Assembly (NCBI GenBank): GCA_945835425.1
Contig: CAMAJC010000007.1
Span: forward strand, 1 to 16,415
Length of the DNA stretch: 16,415 nucleotides
From: an uncultured Clostridia bacterium
Lineage (GTDB): Bacteria; Bacillota; Clostridia; Oscillospirales; Ruminococcaceae
Direction: 5' to 3'
In this document: positions 1 through 5,864 of the stretch, piece after piece
Numbering within the stretch: position 1 is the first letter of the stretch
Layout of the letters: each line of letters opens with the position of its first letter
Notes under the pieces: model-generated
Database searches by the model: none
What the model was told of the DNA's origin: nothing
Seen by the model: only the letters and a program-made list of their open reading frames with translations
Program-made: the position numbers and the translations under genes

Positions 1-59
1 CCCTTGTCCGGCAGGTTCCACATCCGCTCCGCAATTTTCTGGCTGTAATCCATTTTCAT
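1..59 (-). CDS. Partial CDS, N-terminus only, unknown product
   Basis: Only the first 19 codons lie in the window. The reading frame opens at an ATG at 59-57 and begins MKMDYSQKIAERMWN; a second in-frame ATG at 53-51 is an alternative start. A purine-rich stretch (AGAAAGGCGG, about 61-70) precedes it and suits either start. The frame stays open to the window edge. A candidate promoter and a leader hairpin lie upstream, and an intrinsic terminator separates it from the importer operon, so it is probably its own transcription unit. The visible residues are too few to name a family. Confidence 0.6.
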   Translation of the reverse strand, partial: MKMDYSQKIAERMWNLPDK

Positions 60-101
60 TCCGCCTTTCTGCTTTAGGAAGTCCGAATTTACTCTACTTT
101 G

Positions 102-165
102 TGCCGTTTCAGAAACGTGTTCATGCAGCTTTTCCCCGCCTTCGGCGGGGAAAAGCCTTTATTAT
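102..165 (-). repeat. Leader hairpin element, copy C (degenerate)
   Basis: A perfect 12-bp stem with a 3-base loop (129-140 pairing with 144-155, CTTTTCCCCGCC on the plus strand) lies 70 bases before the start codon at 59. A second small dyad (105-117, CGTT/AACG) sits between the hairpin and the gene. The order hairpin, then ACACGTTTCTGAAA, matches copies A (4442-4535) and B (11371-11493), although the outer flanks have drifted. It lacks a U-run after the stem, so it does not look like a terminator. Confidence 0.6.
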
Positions 166-173
166 CTACCGCC

Positions 174-182
174 AGTATATCA
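174..182 (-). promoter_or_regulatory. Candidate extended -10 promoter for the gene starting at 59
   Basis: The minus strand reads TGATATACT here: a TATACT -10 box with the TG of an extended -10. No good -35 box is seen 17 bases upstream. Transcription from here would give a leader of about 110 bases carrying the copy C hairpin. Confidence 0.4.
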
Positions 183-254
183 CACATCTGTTGGTTCCAC
201 CATAATATAACCCGCTCATCTTTCTTTCGGTACGATTTATGCGCGATATAAAAC

Positions 255-284
255 AAAACCGCCCTGAAAACTCAGAGCGGTTTT
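255..284 (-). terminator. Intrinsic terminator after oppF
   Basis: AAAACCGC (255-262) pairs with GCGGTTTT (277-284), with an inner CTGA/TCAG stem (264-267 with 272-275). On the minus strand it is followed by a T-rich tract (TTTTGTTTTATAT, down to about 246). It lies about 170 bases after the oppF stop codon and closes the importer operon. The symmetric sequence may also work on the plus strand. Confidence 0.8.
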
Positions 285-384
285 ATAAAACATAAGACAG
301 TCCCGTCAATCACATCGCTTCCAGCCGCGACCACTCAGCTATAATCTTTTACGATCGAGCGGAGGGTACCGGAGCGAACGACGC

Positions 385-437
385 GAACAAGAAAAGTTTA
401 GTTGCCTGTAGGGCAACGCAGCTTCTTTCAAAAGCTG
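385..437. repeat. Intergenic repeat, same family as the ends of the 16022-16250 element
   Basis: Directly after the oppF stop codon. Its complement reads CCAGCTTTTGAAAGAAGC, then AAACTTTTCTTGTTCGC, closely matching the plus strand at 16022-16060. Between the two matching blocks it has an extra small hairpin (GTTGCC 401-406 pairing with GGCAAC 412-417) that the other copy lacks. The rest of the 60-457 gap, apart from the hairpin, promoter and terminator listed, holds nothing I recognise. Confidence 0.6.
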
Positions 438-457
438 GATATTTAAATTCTACCTTA

Positions 458-1489
458 TCAATTCTCGGAATCGAGACGCTTGCCCTGGCCTTCGTAGAGG
501 TGGCAGGTGACGAAATGGCCGGGCTCGACCTCATAGGTGCCGGGGACTTCCTCTTCGCAGCGCTTCATGCAGCGGCTGCAGCGGGTGTGGAATTTGCATC
601 CGGCAGGAGGATTGGCAGGAGACGGGATAGAGCCTTCGAGGATGACGCGGTTCATCTTGACGTCGGGGTCGGGCATCGGGATTGCGCTGAACAGCGCCTG
701 GGTGTAGGGATGGAGCGGGTTGCGGAAGATGTCTTCCTTATCGCCGGTCTCTACGAGGTTCCCGAGGTACATAACGCCGATGGTGTCGGAGATATGCTCG
801 ACGACCGAGAGGTCATGGGAGATGAACAGGTAGGTCAGCTTGTGCTCATCCTGCAGGTTCTTCAGCAGGTTAATGATCTGCGCCTGAATCGAAACGTCCA
901 GCGCCGAAACCGGTTCGTCGCAGACGACGAAAGACGGGTTCAGAGCCAGCGCTCTGGCGATGCAGATTCTCTGACGCTGACCGCCGGAGAACTCGTGGGG
1001 ATAACGGTCCTTGTGGAAGGGCTGCAGGCCGCATTCGGCCATGATCTTGTCCAGGTAGTCCTCGTATTCTTCCTTGGGGACGATGTTATGCTCCCGGACA
1101 GCCTCGCCGATGATCTCACCGACGGGAAGACGGGGCGAAAGGCTGGAATACGGGTCCTGGAAGATGATCTGCAGCTGGGGACGGATGGCGCGCAGTTCCT
1201 TCTTGGAAAGGGTGCCGATATCGCGGCCGTTGAACAGAATCTCACCGGAGGTGCGTTCCAGCAGCCGCAGGATGGTGCGTCCGGCGGTGGATTTGCCGCA
1301 GCCGGACTCGCCGACCAGGCCCATCGTCGTGCCGCGTTTCAGCGTGAAGGAGATGCCGTCGACCGCCTTGACCTGGCCGACCGTGCTGTTGAACATACCG
1401 CCCTTGATCGGGAAGTATTTTTTCAGATTTTTTACCTCAAGGAGGATATCATCCTGAGGCGCAGCCTGCGTTTTCGTCATTTCGCTCAT
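458..1489 (-). CDS. oppF: Oligopeptide/dipeptide ABC transporter ATP-binding protein OppF/DppF type
   Basis: One of the two ATPases that power the importer on the cytoplasmic face. The 343-residue protein shows Walker A GESGCGKST (60-68), the Q-loop FQDP (110-113), the signature FSGGQ (167-171), Walker B FVVCDEP (187-193) and the switch histidine H225. The tail carries the oligopeptide-transporter C-terminal extension, with NPLHPYTQALF (258-267) and a cysteine group (C298, C304, C307, C311, C329); in characterised OppD/DppD-type ATPases such cysteines hold an iron-sulfur cluster. The ATG start follows AGGAGAG at 8 bases, and this ribosome site overlaps the end of oppD, with only five bases between the oppD stop and this ATG, so the two are probably translationally coupled. 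The OppF rather than DppF naming is conventional; substrate is unknown. Confidence 0.95.
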   Translation of the reverse strand: MSEMTKTQAAPQDDILLEVKNLKKYFPIKGGMFNSTVGQVKAVDGISFTLKRGTTMGLVGESGCGKSTAGRTILRLLERTSGEILFNGRDIGTLSKKELRAIRPQLQIIFQDPYSSLSPRLPVGEIIGEAVREHNIVPKEEYEDYLDKIMAECGLQPFHKDRYPHEFSGGQRQRICIARALALNPSFVVCDEPVSALDVSIQAQIINLLKNLQDEHKLTYLFISHDLSVVEHISDTIGVMYLGNLVETGDKEDIFRNPLHPYTQALFSAIPMPDPDVKMNRVILEGSIPSPANPPAGCKFHTRCSRCMKRCEEEVPGTYEVEPGHFVTCHLYEGQGKRLDSEN

Positions 1490-1494
1490 GATGC

Positions 1495-2652
1495 TTACTC
1501 TCCTTTCTTATTCAGGTAATCGAGATACCGGTAGCAGCTGCACTGATGGGTCGGAGACAGCTGGATGACAGGCGGATATTCGCCGTCGCAGTGCTCGGTG
1601 CGCATCTCGCAGCGGTCGCGGAAGTAGCAGTAGTTGGGCATCGAAATCGGGTTCGGAACCTTGCCGGGGATGCAGTACAGCTCGTCGACCTTCTTGCCGA
1701 CGACCGGCTTGGAGTTCATCAGGCCGATGGTATAGGGATGGCTGGGGTTTTTGAAGATGTCGTGCGCGGTGCCCTTTTCGACGATGCGGCCGGCGTACAT
1801 GACGACGACATAGTCGGCCATCTCGGCAATAACGCCCAGGTCATGGGTGATCAGCATGATGGAGGAGTTGATCTGGTCTTTCAGATTGCGCAGCAGGTCG
1901 AGAATCTGCGCCTGGATGGTAACGTCCAGAGCAGTGGTCGGCTCGTCGGCGATGATGAGTTTCGGCGAGCAGGCCAGCGCCATGGCGATGCAGACTCTCT
2001 GCCGCATACCGCCGGACAGCTCGTGAGGGTACATATTGTAAACGCCCTCGGCGTTGGCGATACCGACCATGTTCAGCATCTCGATGGTGCGCGCTTTGAC
2101 TTTTGCCTTGTCCCAGTCGGGATAGTGGAGTTCCAGAACCTCGTTGAGCTGCATACCGATCTTGAAAATCGGGTTCAGAGTCGTCATCGGCTCCTGGAAG
2201 ATCATCGAAATCTTGTTGCCGCGGATTTTCTGCATCTCATAGGTCGGGGTCTTGGCGATATCGATGACGCGTTCGCCGTCGTTGAAGCGGATCTCGCCCT
2301 CGACGATCTGGCCGGTGGGCCGCTGAACCAGCTGCATCAGCGAAAGGCTGGTGACCGACTTGCCGCAGCCGGACTCACCTACGATACCGACGGTCTTGCC
2401 GATCGGCACGTCAAAGGTGACGCCATCGACCGACTTAACGGTGCCGATATCGGTAAAGAAGTAGGTGTGCAGGTTATCAAACTCGACAACGTTGTTCGGG
2501 TCGTGCATCGTGGTCGCATATTCAGCGGGATCGACATGCTTGCGGTCGCGCTTTTTCTCCAGCGCCCGGGTGATCTTGCGGTTTTCGCGGGAAATCCGGC
2601 GGGATTCCTTGGCGGAGATATAGTTTTGGTCTTTGTTTTTCTTATTAAACAT
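1495..2652 (-). CDS. oppD: Oligopeptide/dipeptide ABC transporter ATP-binding protein OppD/DppD type
   Basis: Partner ATPase of OppF. Starting at the ATG at 2652-2650 gives 385 residues. The GTG nine bases earlier is unlikely because it overlaps the AAGGAG ribosome site, which is 8 bases from the ATG. Motifs: Walker A GESGCGKS (93-100), FQEP (152-155), signature LSGGM (212-216), Walker B LIIADEP (232-238), switch H270, NPSHPYTIGL (302-311) and a C-terminal cysteine group (C342, C348, C355, C371, C373). The first 50 or so residues, before the ATPase fold at about residue 55, are a very basic, charged extension (rich in Lys/Arg, for example RRISRENRK) that typical OppD proteins lack. The gene begins 18 bases after the oppC stop, consistent with one operon. 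Confidence 0.94.
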   Translation of the reverse strand: MFNKKNKDQNYISAKESRRISRENRKITRALEKKRDRKHVDPAEYATTMHDPNNVVEFDNLHTYFFTDIGTVKSVDGVTFDVPIGKTVGIVGESGCGKSVTSLSLMQLVQRPTGQIVEGEIRFNDGERVIDIAKTPTYEMQKIRGNKISMIFQEPMTTLNPIFKIGMQLNEVLELHYPDWDKAKVKARTIEMLNMVGIANAEGVYNMYPHELSGGMRQRVCIAMALACSPKLIIADEPTTALDVTIQAQILDLLRNLKDQINSSIMLITHDLGVIAEMADYVVVMYAGRIVEKGTAHDIFKNPSHPYTIGLMNSKPVVGKKVDELYCIPGKVPNPISMPNYCYFRDRCEMRTEHCDGEYPPVIQLSPTHQCSCYRYLDYLNKKGE

Positions 2653-2670
2653 CGTCTGCACTCCTTTCCC

Positions 2671-4416
2671 TTAGCGCTTCATCTTCGGGTCGAATGCGTC
2701 GCGCAGACCGTCGCCGACAAAGTTGAAGCCCAGAACGGTAATCAGAATCAGGAAACCGGCCGGGATCCAGCAGTACCAGTAGTTGGTCATAACGAAGACG
2801 TTCGAAACGGAGGAGATGATGTTGCCCCAGGAAGCGTAGGGGAATTTGACGCCGATGCCCAGGAACGACATCGTGGATTCGGTGAGGATGATACCGCCCA
2901 GCGACATGGTGCACTGAACGATCAGCTGCGGAATAACGTTGGGGACCAGGTGGCGGAAGATTCTTCTGGAAACCGTCAGGCCGGTCGCCTCGGTTGCGGT
3001 CATGAATTCCTGTTCACGCAGCGACAGGATCTGGCCTCTGACCAGACGGGTGATGGACGGCCAGCCCAACACCGCCAGGACGATCATCATAAAGTAGATT
3101 CTGACCTTCGGTCCGATCTGGTAGGAATCCATGATAGAACCGAGGATGATCAGGATGGGCCAGGTGGGGATGCAGTAGAAGATATCGACGATACGCATGA
3201 TGACCATGTCGACCCATTTGCCGAAATAGCCGGCCAGGCCGCCCAGAACGACGCCGATGATCGTCTCCAGAATAACGACGACGAAGCCGATGATCAGGGA
3301 GATTCTGCCGCCGTACATCAGACGGGTCAGGATGTCCATGCCGTAGCCGTCGGTGCCCAGCCAGTGAGAGGTGCTGGGAGCCAGATAGGTCTGGATCAGC
3401 TTGGTGGAGGATTCGGTGCGGATGGTGTAGCGGTTGTTTTCGCGGGTCAGTTCGTATTCGATCTCATTGCCTTCCGCGTCGGTCAGGACAAAGGAGGTCT
3501 CGCCTTCGCCGATCGCCTCGATGATGCGGGCTTTCAGTTCGGCGCTGATGACGGTGCCGTTTTCAATGCCCTGAATCGAATAGTTGGAGATCGCGGCGAC
3601 CTCGTCGCTTCCGTCGAATACGGCGGCATTCAGGTCCTCGACTTCCATTGTATAGGTCTTGCCGTCCGCCTTAAAGGAGGTCTTGCCCTCGCCCATGGCG
3701 GTCAGGGCAGCTTTTCTGAACTCGTAGGAAAGGTTGTCGCCCTCGATGATCAGCTTGGAGCCGACGCCCAGCTCCTGCATCGTGCTGATGGTGAAGCTGC
3801 GGTTGGAGCCGGTGATGATATAGGTCTCGCCGCCAAACTCAAAGGAGGTCTCCCCTGCGTCCGCAGCCTTGGTGAAAGCGGCGGTCAGGGCGTCGGTGAC
3901 TTCCAGAGAATCGGAGGAGATGATATATTTGCCGGCCAGCTTATCGACCTTGGCGACCGCAGCGGTGCCGCTGATCAGCCAGGAATCCAGGCCGAGGTCT
4001 TCGATCGAATAGGTGTTGTCGCCGGCGGTATAGGTGGATTCGCCGTTGTTGACCGCGAGGATCAGGCTGGTGCGGGCGCCCGAAGGAATCGCACCGGAGG
4101 TGACCTCGGCGAAACGGTACTCGGTGTTCTCGGTAGCACCGGCAAAATCCTTGACAACAGCGGAATAATCCTCAAAAATCTGGTTCTCGCGGTAAGGGTT
4201 CACCCAGCCGCCCACAAAGGAGAAGAGGAACATGGCGATCAGAATAATCAGACCGACCATGGCCAGGCGGTTTCTGAAAAACCGTTTTGCGACCAGAGCA
4301 CCGGGAGAGAGGACTTTGACACGGCGTTCATCGTCCAGGGCCATCTGTTCAACAGACTTGTTTTCCGCAGGCTCCGGCGCGCCGACTTTCTTTTCTTCAG
4401 TAGACAAGTAAATCAC
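2671..4416 (-). CDS. oppC: Oligopeptide ABC transporter permease OppC type with large extracytoplasmic repeat insertion
   Basis: Channel subunit pairing with OppB. The GTG start at 4416 follows AAAGGA by only 3 bases; a TTG three codons later is possible. At 581 residues it is nearly twice the usual OppC length (about 300). Helix 1 spans 50-70. Residues about 72-347 are an insertion, then the normal permease resumes at HWLGTDGYGMDILTRL (351-366) with further helices and the EAA loop that docks on the ATPases (EATGLTVSRRIFRHLVPN, 476-493). The insertion has four related units of about 60 residues, each a helical stretch followed by GE(T/S/K)-aromatic and a G-x-TY strand (around 125, 188, 244 and 305). 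In OppC topology this loop faces outward. A hairpin repeat element fills the gap between oppB and this gene. Function as an importer permease is secure; the role of the insertion is unknown. Confidence 0.93.
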   Translation of the reverse strand: MIYLSTEEKKVGAPEPAENKSVEQMALDDERRVKVLSPGALVAKRFFRNRLAMVGLIILIAMFLFSFVGGWVNPYRENQIFEDYSAVVKDFAGATENTEYRFAEVTSGAIPSGARTSLILAVNNGESTYTAGDNTYSIEDLGLDSWLISGTAAVAKVDKLAGKYIISSDSLEVTDALTAAFTKAADAGETSFEFGGETYIITGSNRSFTISTMQELGVGSKLIIEGDNLSYEFRKAALTAMGEGKTSFKADGKTYTMEVEDLNAAVFDGSDEVAAISNYSIQGIENGTVISAELKARIIEAIGEGETSFVLTDAEGNEIEYELTRENNRYTIRTESSTKLIQTYLAPSTSHWLGTDGYGMDILTRLMYGGRISLIIGFVVVILETIIGVVLGGLAGYFGKWVDMVIMRIVDIFYCIPTWPILIILGSIMDSYQIGPKVRIYFMMIVLAVLGWPSITRLVRGQILSLREQEFMTATEATGLTVSRRIFRHLVPNVIPQLIVQCTMSLGGIILTESTMSFLGIGVKFPYASWGNIISSVSNVFVMTNYWYCWIPAGFLILITVLGFNFVGDGLRDAFDPKMKR

Positions 4417-4441
4417 TGTTCCTTTCTTTAATAATCTCAGG

Positions 4442-4535
4442 AAGCTCTGAAATAATCAGTTTGTCTCTTTTCCGGAGACGTATCCCAGCGTTTTTTCCCG
4501 CCTGCGGCGGGAAAAAACATAAAATCAGAGGTTCC
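4442..4535 (-). repeat. Leader hairpin element, copy A (oppB-oppC gap)
   Basis: The element nearly fills the oppB-oppC gap. On its ends, CTCTGA (4445-4450) pairs with TCAGAG (4525-4530). Inside are two hairpins: GTCTC/GAGAC (4463-4467 with 4475-4479) and a perfect 13-bp stem with a TGC loop (4490-4502 with 4506-4518). Copy B at 11371-11493 shares both ends and the central GGAGACGT block. The main stem starts 74 bases before the oppC start codon. The stem is followed by A residues on both strands, so it is not a standard terminator. Confidence 0.8.
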
Positions 4536-4546
4536 CCTCGGTGTCC

Positions 4547-5533
4547 TTAGTCGAAACGGACTCTGGGGTCGACAACTGCGTACAAAATATCCGCGATCAG
4601 CATACCGACCAGGGTCAGGATTGCCAGGAAGCAGGAATAGAACATATAGAAAGGAATGTCGCCGTTGATCATCGCCTGATAGGAAACGTAGCCGATACCG
4701 GGAATCTGGAACAGAGTCTCGGTGATCATGGCGCCGGAGAACAGGCTGGGCAGGGTGCCGCCGAGCAGGGTGACAATCGGGATCAGGGTGTTGCGGAAGG
4801 CGTGCTTGTTGATGACGACGTTTTCCGGCAGGCCCTTTGCGCGGGCAGTGCGGATATAGTCGGCGTTCAGGACTTCCAGCATATTGGTACGGGTATAGCG
4901 CATCAGGCCGCCGACGTTGATAATGACCAGCGTTGCAATCGGCATAATCATATGCTTGCCCATATCGAGAATCTTCCCAAAGGGAGACAGCTGATCATAG
5001 AACCGTCCGACGAGGCCGTACAGGTCCAGCCAGTTCAGCTGAATCGAGAATGCGTATTTTAAGAGCGTCGCGAAGAAGAAGGTCGGCAGCGAGATACCGA
5101 TCAGCGCCACGACGGTGATGACATAGTCGGCCATGCCATACTGTTTTCTGGCAGCGAGAATGCCCAGCGGGATCGCGATGACGATTTCCAGGACAAAAGC
5201 GATAGCGCCCAGTACAAAGGAATACCAGATGGTGTTCCGGAACTCTTCCAGAACAGGCTTATTCCAGTACCAGCTGTCGCCGAAGTTGCCGCGGAGGGCG
5301 TCGCCCAGCCAGGAAAAGAAGCCGCCGATGATGGACTTGTCCAGGCCGTACAAAGCGTTGAGCTGAGCCAGCCATTCTTCATAGCTCTTGGCGCCGGGCA
5401 GCTGGGAAAGCTGACGGGCCTTCGCCTCTGTAAACGATGACGGGATACAGCGCATGATGGTGTACATAATCAGTGCCACAAAAAACAGGATAAATACACT
5501 GAGCAGTACGCGCCTTACCACGAATTTGCGCAT
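4547..5533 (-). CDS. oppB: Oligopeptide/dipeptide ABC transporter permease OppB/DppB type
   Basis: First channel subunit, integral to the membrane. The ATG at 5533 is preceded by a strong AAGGAGG eight bases away, giving 328 residues that begin MRKFVVRRVLLSVFILFF; the frame is open further upstream but no ribosome site supports that. Helix 1 is at about 8-28, followed by the usual outer loop containing LYGLDKSII and FGDSW, then about five further helices. The EAA loop is DYIRTARAKGLPENVVINKH (225-244). The conserved region GTLPSLFSGAMITETLFQIPGIG (259-281) and the C-terminal VDPRVRFD are typical of OppB/DppB. Length is normal, in contrast with OppC. Its leader has competing inverted repeats and a hairpin just before the ribosome site. 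Confidence 0.95.
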   Translation of the reverse strand: MRKFVVRRVLLSVFILFFVALIMYTIMRCIPSSFTEAKARQLSQLPGAKSYEEWLAQLNALYGLDKSIIGGFFSWLGDALRGNFGDSWYWNKPVLEEFRNTIWYSFVLGAIAFVLEIVIAIPLGILAARKQYGMADYVITVVALIGISLPTFFFATLLKYAFSIQLNWLDLYGLVGRFYDQLSPFGKILDMGKHMIMPIATLVIINVGGLMRYTRTNMLEVLNADYIRTARAKGLPENVVINKHAFRNTLIPIVTLLGGTLPSLFSGAMITETLFQIPGIGYVSYQAMINGDIPFYMFYSCFLAILTLVGMLIADILYAVVDPRVRFD

Positions 5534-5552
5534 AAGACTATCCTCCTTGAAT

Positions 5553-5572
5553 CTGCCGCCTTTTTGCGGCAG
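5553..5572 (-). promoter_or_regulatory. Hairpin immediately before the oppB ribosome site
   Basis: CTGCCGC (5553-5559) pairs with GCGGCAG (5566-5572) around a 6-base loop. On the minus strand it ends four bases before the AAGGAGG at 5542-5548, so it could modulate access to the ribosome site. No regulatory family is recognised. Confidence 0.45.
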
Positions 5573-5632
5573 GGACATAGGGATGAACATACGAATGAAG
5601 ATAAAAGGGTGTGGGATGACAAAGGATTTTCT

Positions 5633-5708
5633 GGAACGTCGTCCTCGGCGTTCCGCGGCCTGTAAATAAACGCGGAAATCTACGCCGGAACGCCCAGAAC
5701 AGCGTTCC
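5633..5708 (-). promoter_or_regulatory. Alternating inverted repeats in the oppB leader
   Basis: Four segments in transcript order can pair in alternative ways: GGAACGC (5708-5702) with GCGTTCC (5693-5687); GGCGTTCCG-complement 5694-5686 with 5655-5647 (9 bp); and 5654-5649 with CGTTCC (5638-5633). Pairing 1:2 plus 3:4 excludes 2:3. This has the layout of an attenuation-type switch, but no U-run follows segment 4. They could instead be repeated operator half-sites. The rest of the 5534-5864 gap contains the two terminators listed; I see no convincing promoter for oppB. Confidence 0.4.
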
Positions 5709-5769
5709 CGACGGTGCGGAATACCACTTTTATCCTAGTAAACCAATAAGCGGATAAAGCAAGTATAAA

Positions 5770-5818
5770 GCCAAGCGGCTCATCGCACTTGCATACGATG
5801 CGATGAGCCGGCTTTGGC
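5770..5818 (-). terminator. Long hairpin between the second binding-protein gene and oppB
   Basis: A perfect 11-bp core (GGCTCATCGCA 5777-5787 with 5799-5809) is extended outward by GCCAAGC/GCTTTGGC to about 18 pairs with an 11-base loop. On the minus strand it is followed by CTTTATACTTGCTTTAT, a moderately U-rich tail. It would reduce but perhaps not abolish read-through into oppB. Confidence 0.7.
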
Positions 5819-5833
5819 GTCTTTAGCTTTTGG

Positions 5834-5856
5834 AAAAATGATCTGTAGTAAGATCA
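5834..5856 (-). terminator. Weak intrinsic terminator after the second binding-protein gene
   Basis: TGATCT (5839-5844) pairs with AGATCA (5851-5856). On the minus strand TTTTT follows at once (5838-5834). The stem is short and AT-rich, so termination would be partial. It lies nine bases after the stop codon, in tandem with the longer hairpin at 5770-5818. Confidence 0.5.
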
Positions 5857-5864
5857 GGCCTTTA

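Noticed and set aside
2659..2661. GTG as the oppD start codon
   Set aside because: It overlaps the AAGGAG ribosome site; the ATG at 2652 is correctly spaced.
1546..4431. 961-codon open frame on the plus strand, and similar long frames at 5814-8378, 9155-11371 and 14507-15718
   Set aside because: They lie exactly antisense to well-supported transporter and uvrC genes, have low-complexity Gly/Val/Asp-rich translations and no ribosome sites; they arise from the codon usage of the real genes.
4490..4518. Perfect hairpin between oppB and oppC as an intrinsic terminator
   Set aside because: On both strands the stem is followed by A residues rather than a U-run, and it lies inside an operon; it is better explained as part of the recurring element.
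5534..5590. Longer N-terminus for OppB beginning at 5590
   Set aside because: The extension would be read through the hairpin at 5553-5572 and the AAGGAGG site, which clearly serves the ATG at 5533; the family also begins near that residue.
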